In this document: piece by piece, positions 48,370-61,148 of the stretch
Numbering within the stretch: the first letter of the stretch is position 1
How the letters are laid out: each line of letters starts with the position of its first letter
DNA from: Breviolum minutum Mf 1.05b.01
Taxonomy: Eukaryota > Sar > Dinophyceae > Suessiales > Symbiodiniaceae
Length of the DNA stretch: 64,000 nt
Reading direction: 5' to 3'
Assembly: GCA_000507305.1 (NCBI GenBank)
Contig: DF239324.1
Span: 124,001-188,000, forward strand
Position numbers and translations under genes: made by a program
The notes under the pieces: model-generated
What the model was told of the DNA's origin: nothing
Seen by the model: the letters and a program-made list of their open reading frames with translations, nothing else
Databases searched by the model: none

Positions 48370-48641
48370 TTAATGTATGAATCCATGGAATACCGCTACA
48401 GCACCTTCCCTTTCAGTTTCGGCAGCCTGTTGCCTCAGAACAATCTTTCAAAAGAATCTATGCCTTTTCGTTTGTCACTTTTGTTGATTTCAACGGAGTT
48501 CCTTTGGTATGGCTAGTATTTGCTGACCTTTTTGCTCAAAGGGCATGTGAAAAAAACACCGTGTCTCCTGAGATTGCGGAGAGACCACCCAAGAATCTCC
48601 GTTGCTCTGCGTGTGGAGAGTTGCGGGGTCTTCTTCGCACG

Positions 48642-51600
48642 ATGACCGGCACGCTGAGCACCTTAGATATATCCAACTTGGGTAGTTCAGATGAAAGGAT
48701 TGCAGCAAGAAGAACACGTGCAGAAGCGAAGCTAAAGCAAGACAAGGAAAGGGGGGTTGTGGATTTGCTTCTTGCTACTGTTGCATGGAAATTGGTTTTT
48801 GAAGAATGTGACAATATAGAATATAGATAGATGTGTGCATGCCAATTCTCAAGTGGCTTGCCTGTTTTTGATTACCCTGGACCATTGGAATGTTCGGATT
48901 GATAGAATGGGCCCTGAAGGAAGAGGCTGAAGGGAAGAAGACCAAGAAAGATGATGCTGCAGAACAGGTGTGACAAGGGAGGACTGGTTCCTGTTCCAAT
49001 GTTTCCTTTCTTGTTTATCTCCCTTTCACCAGGCACTTTCTGGTGCCTTTTGGCCTTGGAGTCATAGAGGTTTTGCAATTGCAAGCGACCAAGACACAGC
49101 CTAATCTCTCACACTTATTGACCACTTTGGAAAAACTATATGACTTATGGATACTTTGGCACTTGTGCATTGTAGGTGTCATGATGTTATTGAGTTTCAT
49201 GAGTTGCCGATTTGATGTTGTTCCTGAATGCAATTGTTTGATCATCGTGTACTTAAAGGCCTTTCCTTCCTGCAGAATTCAAAAGCTAATAGTGTAGTAT
49301 GACCTGGGTGTTTGGATGTGTTCCTCCACCAGCCATGGTAAGATAGTAGCTGAGATGTATGTATCCCAATGCAGTTCTTAGTTCTATTTTGTGGATGCTG
49401 AAATGGCTACAAAGCAATGTCTCTACAAACTTCCAGGCTACACCAAACTATTATCAGCAATACTTCTTGCAGTTTGATCTCAAGCTTGTTCATGGTTTTT
49501 CCATTTGCATCCATGTCAAAAGTACACGCCTCCAGAAGACTAGCATGGATCCTGAATAATTATTCATGTGTAAAGTGAATTTTGCAAATTAGTATATACT
49601 TCCAAATATGCACAGCATGTGTCTTTCCCTCACCAAACGGATCAAGACCAAGCGCCTCGCATTGCCACCCGATTCCCTTACCCATTGCCTCGCTTCTCAC
49701 TACATCCTACCCCCTTGCATTTTTTCGAAGGTGTCTTTGGGCAAGCAACAGTATGGCAAATCCATGGCCGAATTAGAACGCTTTCGTACTGAAACCTGGG
49801 ATGAGCTTACCAGTCACTTGGATTTTTGTTTTGTAAATGCTGGCCCATATACCTTAGAGTCAAAATAGATGGCACAGCAGTTAAAGGGGGTAAATTAGTA
49901 AAGGGCCCATATAAACCAATACATAGAAACTGTACCATCTACCTTTTATCTACTGTAGTGCATATATTTACCTACATTAATGGTTGATTTGTATGTTAAA
50001 TGTAGGTAAAATCTACCAAACTCGTCCCATTGGATCCGTCATGGGGGAGGGATTTTGGTCCAACCCCCTCAGCCGGTTTGGGTCACCTTTAAGGAATCCT
50101 CCAAGTTGGCCAGATGTTTTGTTTCGGAAAACCGAGTTTCCATAAAAAGTTCATTTTTCGAGAAATAGAAAAGGTTGGAAAAAGTTTTATGGTCATACAT
50201 CTTGGAAAGGAAAATTTGGGGTGGATATAAAGTAAAATAGATATATTATATAGTATGAAGAGTTTTGTTTTTGGGAGAGGGAAAATTGTAAAATCCAATC
50301 TATCATATTCTATCTAGAACGGCAATAGGTTTTGTTACACTGTGGTGAAAGTAGATGGCTAGCCACTCACAAAAGGTGGCTGAAATTAAGGGGCCATGAT
50401 AAACCAATACATGGAAGTTGCGACTCTCCAGGTGGTAAAGTCCCTTTTTGAATTTTCAAAAATGATTTCAGGTTTACGAATTGTGACCAGATAGTGCTAT
50501 GGATGATTGTGGCATCCTTCCAGCAAAACTCAACCCCCAAGCAGAAATGATGGCTTAATAAGGTCTTAGTAAAGGACATTGGTGGTTACAAACCTGCTGC
50601 CTTTTGTTTCCGGTGAGGGTATCTTTGTGGGAAGGTAGCATGTCCCTGGTGAGTTCGCACCATCTGACATGTATCAACTGGTTAGCCGGATTTCTTCCAT
50701 CAACAGTAGTAGTCAAATCTATTCAGATCTTGCATCACCCAAAGGATGTGAAAAATCATGGAAAAACGGACAAACGAGCAACTGCTTTGCGTTTGCACTA
50801 TCAACCGAAGGATGGCCGTACAAACGTTGTGTACCTCCAGCGATTGATGGTTAACTAGCCACAAATGAATAAACCAACGATAACCAATATCTACGCATTT
50901 ACAGTATAAGCAAATGCACACCAAAAGATAAACAATATTGTAGAATGAGTATTCAAAACAACTAAACACTGTAAGACATGCGAAAGTACACATGCAAACA
51001 AACATTGTACATGCAAAAACCTAACGCAAATACTTATACTGACTTATATTTATGGAACTTATGTATAGTATCGTTACAAAGGCATCAACAAACAAGACAC
51101 AAATACTATGTATACATACGTAGCTATGATTACATTAATCACTATCTTTATATATAATATATGTCTAGTCTCCTTCAAACAGTTTTCCAAGAAATTCATC
51201 AGGAACTACTATGGATATGGCGTTTGTTTGATGCAACAATGTCCAAGTTCTCAAAACAGCCGAACTTATGATGAGTTGAGTAGGGCTGACATGTATATTT
51301 ATCTAGATATACACCATGACCCACAAGTTGATTATATAGATGGATCTTTCAAGAATCATCGATATTAAATAGTCTAGCAACATCTGCAGGTATTGAATCA
51401 CCCACTTGAGTCATTTGATTGAGAAACCAACAAACAGCCCAACCCCCCTCCCTTCGGCCTTCGCCTCGCGGGTCGCTTGAGTCCGGACCGAGGCATCTTG
51501 GTACGTTTCGATGATCAGGAGAACCAACGGCGCATCGTGGAAGAGAACAATCGCCTGGATCGTTACGAAGCCTTACAGATTGAGGCAGTGACCAGTGGGC

Positions 51601-54600
51601 GCAAGAATGTCACTTGGCATATCCAAAATACGTTGTTGATGGGAAAAAAAACCGGCGATCACCAGTTGATATGGTAAGTTTATCCCATGATTTACGAGGT
51701 TTTTCGCACTATCCCAGGTGGTTGGTTCGGATTTCTTCCGTCAACAGTATGGAAGTGGTTAAGGCAATGCTGCCAACCCTTTTAAACAGCAATGATGTTT
51801 ACAATTGCTTGATGGCAGTCCAATCAGGTTGTAACCAGTTGATGGGTCTATATATATTGGATAGCCATCAACTGCGGGGACCGCGATGCTAGTAATGAAC
51901 CAGGAAAGCTGGATAAGTTGATTCAACGTTTGATGGAAAAGCTATGCTTTTTTGGTGACCGGGTAATTTTGGGAACGCGGAACACCAAAAAAAGAGGTGT
52001 AAATTTGGGAGCCCCAGAATCCACAAAGTCATGGTTGAAAAATTGTTGGTTAGTATATCTACGTACCTGGAACCCAACTGACCCTTGTTTTGATTGGAGT
52101 TTAGACCTTGTTTTGGAGGGGTCTTTTGGCTAAAAATAGACGACATTCACAGGTTCCAGGTATACATACATATATCGTACATATATCATTCGCTACCGAC
52201 GGTCATTGTGTTGGAAATCTTTGAGAAAAAAGTCCCGCAACTAATTAGAAAGAATTTAAGGCCCTTCATGTTGAGAGATTTTTCATTTCAGCAATGTTGA
52301 GCTTCAACTGGGAATCACCAGAGCAGCTCGGTGTTTTTTTTCCAGATTGGTTACCGTTAGTCAAGAACAACTTGGATGTCAACCAGCCGGCAATGAGGTT
52401 TAGCTAGGAGATTTGATTTCATGTGATCTTTTTTTCTAAAGGCATCCTGTTTTTAATCCCAAGGTGACTAAGGTCAACCAATTTGGTAAGATGTTTGCAG
52501 GTAGTTGAACCCCTTGGTTATCATCTGAATCTGAACCCCCAAAAATCAGCTGTCTCTCAAAATAAAACAAGTTGGGGCCCTCAAAAGGTGAGGAAACATA
52601 ATTGAAAAGATGAAACACCAATGCAAGTTGATGGGATTTTTTGGGGGGGACGATGAAAAACTAGGTGGTGGTTCCAAAGATTCTTTATTGTCACCCCTAT
52701 TTAGGGAAATGATCCGTTTTGACTAATATGTTTCAAAGGGGTTGAAACCACCAACTGGAAAACCTCAAGAGATAGTTGGTGGGTTTCACTGACATGTCCC
52801 GGACATGTTCTTGTATGTTCTGCAGGCAGCTATTGAAATGAAGTGGGCAGACTTGCTGAATATGGATATCCCTCAGGACTGCTCACTGGATGGGACGTTA
52901 TTTCTTAGCCGCGGGGTGTTAGTATTGATTAACGATTAATGCCATGGAGGGTGTTTTAGTTTGAAGCTTCAAATATCCAACGGTTCCCAAAAAAAGATGC
53001 AGCAGAGTATCTTGTACGGTTTGTTGGGTAGGAATTTGCAGGTTTGGATGGGGATGATTTTTGAATTCCAAAAGCAAGTACTTTCAATGATGAAATGCGC
53101 ATGTTTCAAAAAAAAATCTGGACAAACCCTCTACCCGTATCTATTTTTTTGGTGCACCCACATGTCTAACAGCACTTCCATTCTTAACCTTTCTTGAGAA
53201 AAAAACACTGTTTTCTAGTGTAACCGTGTAACCCCTTCCTTCCCATGTTCACCTTAAAACCAAAAAATCGCGTCCACCCCCCCCTTGACTCGAACAACTC
53301 TTCCGCAACGATTCCTCGCGAGGAGTTGAATGATCAACTCCAATTTCAGAAGAGTGCCTGTCGACAAATCATTGACTCCAAAGATCGACGTATCGAAGAT
53401 TTTAAGACCGAGTTGAAGAATAAAGATGAAGAATACATCAAGATGTTGAAGCAACAAAGGGTTCCTTGGCTTTTTGACATGTTGAGTTTGGAAGATGTTG
53501 GAACAAAATGTAGATGGTTTTTTCTAGGGGGCCTTTGGAAGTTGGAAATGGATAGTTGGGTTCCTGTTGTGAATTGTGTTTATTGGATTTGTGTTGCGAA
53601 AATGAGTGATGTTGGGTTTCAAAAGTTGGTAGAAGTGGATTTGAGGTTATTGTTTGCGTAGCCAGAAACAAGAGAAAGAAGTTGACATCCCAGAAGCGCA
53701 TGGAAGCCTCATGTCAGGTACTGACAGAATATTAGATATGTTGTTAGTTCAATTTCAATGCTTGGCGGCAACCTCAACCTATGATAGCAAACACAACCCA
53801 ACACAGAAAGCAAATCCGACCTCTTAGGCATGACATAGGAGATATCACTCCATGTAGTGATAAGGGGGTGGAGCCAACGAGCTGCAAGAAAAACCCAGGG
53901 AAGCCTCCGTCGGTTCCGGTGGTTCCGGTGGTCTCCAAGGTAGACATCACCACGTTGATCTCCAAGATGCGTGACCAATATCACTCGTTGCGACAGCATT
54001 ACGAACAACAGTTGGAAGACATTGAACAAGCCTTCGAGGAGGAGCGAAAAGAGATGTTGCAGAAGAACAAGGTTGGGAATACCATGGCGGGTACCCGGGT
54101 ATTCCGTGGCAAACAGGTCTTTTGCTGTTGATGTATGTTGATGTGCTTACTTGAAAAGTATGAGTTAAAGAGGTTGGTCTAAGACTTTGAGTTCATACAC
54201 AACAGGTGCCATTGTAGCGTTTAGTCTTCCAAGCGACTTTCGGTTCGGGTGCTTGACAAAAGTTTCATAGATGATTATGTATGTTAAGTTTGCCTATGTT
54301 TGCCTTATGAAATCTTGAAATGTTACCTGTTTCAAATGATCTCCTTGGTTTTAAGAGAAGGGCATCCATGATGGAAGACACGGAAGGAAATCAGAAATCG
54401 AACAGGAATTTGCCTTTTGGATGATCTACTTTCCCATTGAGTTTGGGTTCACTTGGTGAACTTTGTTTAGGATGGAATCCAAACGTAAATCATATGAAGA
54501 ATTGTCAGATGAACACCAGAAAAAGCTCATTCGAAAAGCTTTGGCAAGTAAATTTGGCCAACGACAGTTTGTCCTGTTTGTTCGCTCATGGAGAGATTCT

Positions 54601-57600
54601 ACATATTACCATGGTGGAGGAAGGATATAGTATGGTGCAATGACTTTTTTGCATTCAGTTTGAATGTGGGTACTTCAATTCATTCCATTCCATATTCCAT
54701 CTACTTCAGCATGGTGTTACATATCAAGATGATGTAGCTTTGAATTTCATATTTTATTGGTGCGGTTGAATCCTCTAAAGGTATTGATGTTGATGCTAGT
54801 TTTTTCGCAATGTGAAAAACCAAATCTTCAATGTCTCAACCACTGGAGCCAAGCCCCCCATTTTGCATTTTACAGAAGTCATGCTGTTTTTTTTTAGGCA
54901 AAAGGCCCATCACCAAGTGGGAAGGTGTTTTTTTGGAAATTCTAAACATCCAACTTTCCATGCCCTTTTCACAGGCAGAGGTGGAATATCTCTTCGAGAA
55001 GCGTCAAGAGATGGAGCAAGAGACCTTTCTCAAACGCCGTCAGGACGGAGTTTGAAGCTCTAGAAGTCTGTTTTCCAATGATTTTGAGCTCTTCAAATCG
55101 ATATTTGTTCAAATCCAGTGGCAAAAACAAAGCCACTTAAAAGGTCCCCAACTTAAAAATCAAGCTTTGATGTGGGAAAGATTTGTGGAAAGGGGGATCA
55201 AACTTGATTCAAGTTATAAGTTATAAGTGAATCATTGTTGCACGGTCGTGAAGTCGCAACTTGGTAAACCAGGAACGCGAACGTGGCTTCCAGCAGCAGA
55301 TCGAAGAGCTGCGCACGGACAATGCGGATGGCTACAACAAGTGCAAGATTGCCTTGGAGAAAGGAATCCAGGAGCGGCGAGCCGTTACCCACGGCGTATT
55401 CTGTGGTCGTTTTTTTTCACGGTGGATGGTCCCAGGGTGTTTTTTTTTCCGGACGAGACTTTAAAGGGAAGGGATGGTTCAAACACTGGTGATGATATTA
55501 AGATTTATAATTGATATTTACACATAGTTACTATTACTATGATCCATTGGTGTAGGATTTTAGACCTGCACATTGTTTACCGGAAAACGAAGGATAAGCA
55601 GAGCGAGCCATGTATGAAGAGCATTTCCAATGGAATCTCTATGGTCTATCACTGGATACGGTCTATTTGCCTTTCATTTCTAAAGGTAGTGTTGAGATGT
55701 CAACATTAAATAACATTAACCAACGCAGGATACACAGGGTTCCGTCTTCAAAGTTAGAGGGTAGCCATTTTGGGTGTCAACCCGTGTTTATGTCGGTAGT
55801 TTGCTTTGTATTACCGTAAGGTAGGGGGCACATGGGCGTGCCAGATGGTTTTCTCCTTTGATACCAAATATTTAAGAGTAGTAAGATTCTCAGATTTCTC
55901 TGCCATTAGCATCCATTGGCATTGGCAAGAACTGAAGGAATATGTTCCTAAATTCCCCACGATCACACAAGCAATTCCAAATACACCTTGTGAAATGTCT
56001 CACGTGAAGCCCAATCATGATGAGTCATCATGGCTTTCCCAACAGAATTTCGTTGGTGCCCTTTGCTATGGCTTTCCCAAGCAGCATGTTGTGGTTTAGA
56101 AAAATAATCCAAACCTTGATGAAAAGCAATGGGTTTCCCAGAGGATTAACATGGAACCTTCAAATCCACCCATTTAGAAAGGAAAATAATCTTCCATCCG
56201 CCTCCTTGAGGACATGTTCCAGCCGTTAATCTTCAGGGGAGTCAAGTCTCAAGTCTGAATGTGCAGGTGTTGATGTTTGATGATTCTTGTTGGAGTCTGG
56301 TTGGGGATTTGTTTCTTTGAGATATGCAGGAGTCCCCAACAAAACTTGGTGAATGATAGACCCTCCCAACGTCTCGGGGGGGTTGACAAAACCTTCATCA
56401 CATGGAATCACACAGGAGTTGGAACAACACTTGGAGAAGATGTTGGCAACTTATCTGCTCAACAAGGTGCCTTGTTTGTCGCTTTCTGAGTAACTTTCTG
56501 CCATTGCAGCACCAAAAAAAGGAGTCATAGGCAAGCTCACTTGAGAGAAGTTGATCGTCACAGCTGTATTCTCATGTTCGGTCCATCACTCCAGTGATTA
56601 TTTATGTTTCTTTGATGTTTATATTCATCAGCAATTCAGGGATCTAGTACTATGTGATCGTTCCCTGGAGGGCATTTCTGCTGAAACACCCCAAAAGAAA
56701 GAAACCAACCAACCAACCAACCAGGAGAAGCTGGAGTATAACTTGCAGGTCCTTTCTGAGCGGAACAAGGAACATACTGCCATCCAATCTTCCTACAAGA
56801 ATCGTCTGAATCGTCTACGAGAGACTTTGAACACCTTAATGAGTCGCTACAATACTTTGGATCAGAAGTGACTTGAACCCGAATTTTTGGTTGAAAGGTC
56901 GTGCATTTTTGCTGGGTTTTTGGTTTGGATAAGGGAGGTGAATTGTTGTGGATGGCCGAAACACGGCCGATGGTTTGAACGAAATGGCCCCCAGAATGAC
57001 GTGAAAATTATAAGATTCAAGTTCATGAAGGATTGCTTGAAAACATTTGGAATTTAGTCATATCAAAAACTGAGCAGAAGCTGACCGGTCTTCATAGGAT
57101 AATCATCCAAAAATAGTGAGGTGTCCATTTTCATCTTGGTTCAATGTAGGGTTTAAGATGTTGATGGTTTTGCCAGCAGTAATTGGGAAATGCAGCACAG
57201 CAGTCATGACGAACTTATTATATAGCTACAGTTGCCATTTAGATCATCAAAAGCAAGATGGGAAGAATTTTGGGGGAATTGCAGTTGCACGTTGCATCAC
57301 GTTGCACCCTTTCTGAGCTCCATGTGTTTAGACTTCCAGAAAACACAAGGTTTCTTACAGGATAAGTTTTTTCCGGCGTCAAATCTCCGCCTTTCAAGGT
57401 ACAAGACACACAACCACGAGCTGACAGAAGAATACAAGCGAGTCACAAAGCAGTTCAAGGATTTACAGGTCGACCGGGCACGAGTATGTTTTGGGAGCCG
57501 ATGATGCAAAGACATGTCAACAGAAAACCTCAAAAAAAAACATGTCTTTCACAGGTGTTATCCTATGTGGGTAGGAACTTGGGGATCTCTAAGCTAACCT

Positions 57601-60600
57601 CCCAGCCACCCTTCCAGTGACAGGATTACATCCGTGAAGGATTTAGGTTGGGATTTCCCTATATACTAGAAATGTAATAATCCAAAGGAGGTACTTGGAG
57701 GATCATCCCATTTAGTAAGTGCTTACTAACCATGGTTAGTTTTTGTCCCCTAAGGATCGAGTTGTGGGACCCCCGAACTCCATGGCTTGCAGTTGGGGGG
57801 CTGATCCCTAACCACTTAGATCCACAAAAGGAGCCCATCCTCAAAGTAGATCCAAGGTTTTGACCCCTAAAACTGTCCTGACAGGAAGGGGTGAGATGTT
57901 TAAACCCGTGGTTTGGGTTTTTCCAGCCTTTCTATCCAGCTGGCAGCAAATTGGGCAGGGAACCGTATGCCCAAAGAATTCAGATTGGCGAATTCAGAGT
58001 AGAATCCGGTAGGTTGGCAATGTGTATGTTTCTTTATATGTATATAGGATTTTGTACTAGGTTGTGCTCCGTTCAGGGGCAACCATTTGCCCAGATACTA
58101 TATGATAACCAATCCGGTCAAGCTAGAAATTGCACCCAGTTCCAAAGCTTGTATCGCCCTCCTTGAACCCTTGAGAGATTGTCAAATGATCCATAACTTA
58201 TCTATAACCTCAAAATACGGTTTAGAAGGGGGAAACCCTCCAAATATGACATCAAATTCAGGTTTGGTAATAGTATTCTTGACATAAGTTGACCAGATCC
58301 TACTTGTTGGGCCACTACGGCTACTCTTTCACTTGTTCCGTCTAAGATTCAAAAGGGGTGATAGTTGTTTCCCAACTTTTTCAATGTTTTCCAGCTTCAT
58401 TAAGTCGTGTTTCCTCTCATTTCTCTCCATCATCGCCCCGTCGCTGGTCAGGAGAAGTTTCAGCATTTCGAACAGGCCGACGAGAAGAAGTTCCGTGAGG
58501 TTTGGGAGATGAATCTCGCTGAGACAATTGTGAAACGTTCAACCTTTAATCACTTTACTCTTGATTTCTTGGCGCACCTTAAGTGCTTCCCCTTGTACCC
58601 TTAGGTTCCCCACGAAAAGTCTAGTTGTTTTCTTGAGAGCTTTCACAGATTGCTCAAGGATTTGCTCAGATTTCGTCTACCAGAAATAAACTAAACAGGA
58701 CCCCAAGAAGAAAAATCTTCCACCAGGTGATTCAGTTCGTGACCTTTTCATCCCCGATCGTTGGAGGTCACTTAACCGACCATTAAAAGGGGTCACGTTT
58801 TCACCATCCCAAAAAGGTCACAATCGCAGAATTGCCAGGCAAATTGTTGTTTTTACGCTGGGCTTTGGAGTCTGCAGGTTCATTTCTTTCCCTCCTTTCC
58901 AAATCACAAAAACACACCAAGCCTCATCACTAGGATAAAACTCCAACCATGGCAAAACGTCATGTTTGAAAACAACAACAGCAGCAACAACAACAACAAC
59001 AACAACAGCAACAACAACAACAACAACAACAACAACAGCAACAACAACAACAACAGCAACAACAACAACAACAACTTCCTCAGCAAAACTGAGGAATGAA
59101 GCAGAAGTGCGTGGATTAATGACCAAAGTTTTAGAAGCTGATCGACTCTTGTATCTTGGAGAAATTTACCTTGAAAAGTTGCGGGGGGATGGGAATGGGG
59201 TGGGATGTTGAAAAACCATAAACATCAGGGTTGAAACCACGGAAATGGTGAAAAACTTGAGTTGAGTGACTGAGATGAAGCATGTTGGTTATGATGTTTT
59301 GCCATGATTGATTTGATGGGGGGCAAGATGTTTGGCAGGGTAACAAATAAGTGTGACAGTAAGATGGCGTTGATATTTTGACATTCATACTGGTAATTTG
59401 GAAGATATATGAAAACCTCTAATATCGTTGTTGTACTTGTCCATTGCTTGTGAAAACACGGAAAAAAACGATTCCTTTCCTCATGTTGGAACCGAGGCAT
59501 GAACAGCAGCTTGGGCATGAATGGGTCCCTCCCAAGGAGGAACTCCTACAACAAGAGCTGGACACGTTTTCGGAGTCCGGCACCACCACAGGGAAGAGTA
59601 CCGCACTTGAGTCGGCAGATATGGGACAATCCGACTCCGGCAAGTTCTCAGCTACCAAGGTGGGGAAGTTTCGGAAAATCATCAACTCACACGTGTTTTC
59701 GGCTGGGATGGTAGGGGAGATGGGACAGTTCCCAACAGTTTCGTCCCTGAAAATTCCTAGTGGTTGGTTGGTTCAGATGAGATTTCCTTTTTTGGGGGCG
59801 TCCAGGCCTGTTTTTTCAGGGATTATATTATGTTAGTGTCAGGGAGCGTAAGAAAGAGGGAAGGCCAACTGCCATACAACTCAGGTAGTTAGACTCCCTA
59901 TCTCCAAGGGCAATTTTTTGGGAGCTGACAGGGTTGAAAAGGTGGAATTCCTCGAGATAGAAATGGCTGAAAAAAAATCTGACACTTTGAAAATGAAATT
60001 CGGATGACGAAATGAGCTAAATGAAGCTGGATATATGTGTCTAATTGCTGGAAATAGTGTGGTCATATGATGTTGCACTTAAGGTAACTGTGTCAAAAAG
60101 AACACAGGAATCATTGAAAAACATTCGAACGTTCGGGGAACAGGGTTGAGGTTCCATTCGGTTCCATGTCCACCCATGAAATTATGGAAGATCCAAGATG
60201 TCATGTCCCAGCAATGGCCTGGCCAACCAACCACCAACTCGCAGATCGACCGAACTAAATGGTTGAATAAAGAGTTGAGATTTAAATAGCTGAATGGGTA
60301 ACCAAACACAAGCACGAAGCATGTAGGTTTTTTGGATAAATAAAGGATGAAGGAATGAATGAAACAAACACGCGAAGAAATGAAGCAATCAATTTCTTTG
60401 CCAAGGCTAAGGAGCAACTAATCGATAACTCAATGACAGACTGGGTTGGCTAATTTTTGGTTTTGAGCAACGAAGTATAGTTTTTATTGAAAGATAAGCA
60501 GTTAAACACTGCTACTGGCAGGTGAAGAAAGTCTTGGACCTTATCAAGGATGAGACACAATTCCTGTTGGATATGAAAGTTCGAGATCAATTGGCAGAAC

Positions 60601-61148
60601 TTCCACCTGAACAACGAGATGTGTTGCAAATTGATGCCCTTCTTCGATATATTGGGGTGGAAGGTCAACAAGATGTTGATCTTTTGGTGCAAGTCTTCTA
60701 CAATGGTCAGGAGGAAGATGATGAGGCTCTTATGGTAGAACCCGATGATGTCCTGCAACATTTGAAGAATTTCATCCAGGAGAAAGAGAATGCTCGCATT
60801 GCAGATGTCGCTCCAGATAAGAAGAAGAAGGCTCGTACTCAACAACTCGGAAGTGAAAGTGAGGCAGATCGTAAAGCTCGACGACGACGTGAAGAAAGGA
60901 AGTTTTGGGAACGAATGGGCCATGTGATCCCTGATATGAACTTCCGTGTGTGGAAAGCCTTAGATGTCTTCTTGAAGCGGTACTATGAGCTCTTACAACG
61001 TCGTAGCAAGACCATTGATTCTGCAGTGGCTATGCAGAAACAGAATGAAGAGTTGAAGGCATTGTTAGATCAATACCTTGGCTCCAAGGTGAATGAAGAG
61101 TTACAAGTGCCACCCACACATGTGATCACTGTCGTGTCTCAGCCCTAG
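48642..61148 (+). CDS. DRC1: Dynein regulatory complex subunit 1 (DRC1, CCDC164)
   Basis: Fifteen exons: 48642-48755, 48920-48967, 49731-49812, 51493-51608, 52826-52876, 53323-53460, 53940-54071, 54975-55043, 55273-55371, 56725-56867, 57399-57468, 58452-58510, 59094-59150, 59497-59659, 60522-61148. They total 1968 bases in one frame (655 residues; human about 740). Coiled coil throughout. Family landmarks in order: SDERIAARRTRAEAKLK, SGRKNAAIEMKWADLLNMDI, ELKNKDEEYIKMLKQQ, SKMRDQYHSLRQHYEQQLED, ADGYNKCKIALEKG, EKLEYNLQVLSERNKEHT, HELTEEYKRVTKQFKDLQ, KKFREVWEMNEAEV, LEADRLLHEQQLGHEWVPP, and the C-terminal QYLGSKVNEELQVPPTHVI. Known: DRC1 is a coiled-coil scaffold of the nexin link in motile 9+2 axonemes. 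About 14 residues expected before EKLEYN are missing, so a small exon between 55371 and 56725 is probably overlooked. Introns 5 and 12 need GA donors. Confidence 0.92.
51650..51748. mobile_element. MITE family G copy in a DRC1 intron
   Basis: CGATCACCAGTTGATATGG at the left, CCCAGGTGGTTGGTTCGG and CTTCCGTCAACAG at the right. It lies just after the DRC1 exon ending at 51608. A related right end, ACTGGTTAGCCGGATTTCTT, occurs at about 50680. Confidence 0.45.
52661..52758. mobile_element. Introner-like MITE family A copy in a DRC1 intron
   Basis: CTAGGTGGTGGTTCCAAAG to TTGAAACCACCAACTGG, flanked by AAAA on both sides. It lies 67 bp before the DRC1 exon at 52826, in an intron that begins at the distant donor 51609. 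Confidence 0.75.
54471..54627 (+). other. Small open frame inside a DRC1 intron
   Basis: After an acceptor-like GTTTAG|GATGG, a frame opens with ATG and reads MESKRKSYEELSDEHQKKLI, then RKALASKFGQRQFVLFVRSW, and stops about twelve residues later. Composition looks coding, but it lies in the intron 54072-54974 and is not a DRC1 motif. It could be an inserted gene fragment, an alternative exon or chance. Confidence 0.25.
56136..56242. mobile_element. MITE family D copy in a DRC1 intron
   Basis: GAGGATTAACATGGAACC at the left pairs with CCAGCCGTTAATCTTCAGG at the right; the core AGAAAGGAAAATAATCTTCC matches the copy at 37757. Confidence 0.6.
58973..59077. repeat. (CAA)n microsatellite in a DRC1 intron, just upstream of an exon
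   Basis: About 100 bp of CAA with scattered CAG units. It ends 16 bases before the exon at 59094. It reads as polyglutamine in one frame, but the DRC1 frame joins cleanly without it. Confidence 0.9.
59738..59849. mobile_element. MITE family B-like copy in the last DRC1 intron
   Basis: CAGTTTCGTCCCTGAAAATT at the left; TTTTTCAGGGATTATATT and TGTCAGGGAGCGTA at the right. Arms are diverged. Confidence 0.4.

Noticed and set aside
53245..53322. Extension of a DRC1 exon upstream to the ATG at 53245
   Set aside because: Residues before ELNDQ do not match the family except for a chance-like IPRE. Using the CGCGAG|GAG acceptor with a GA donor restores the conserved IPQEL directly.
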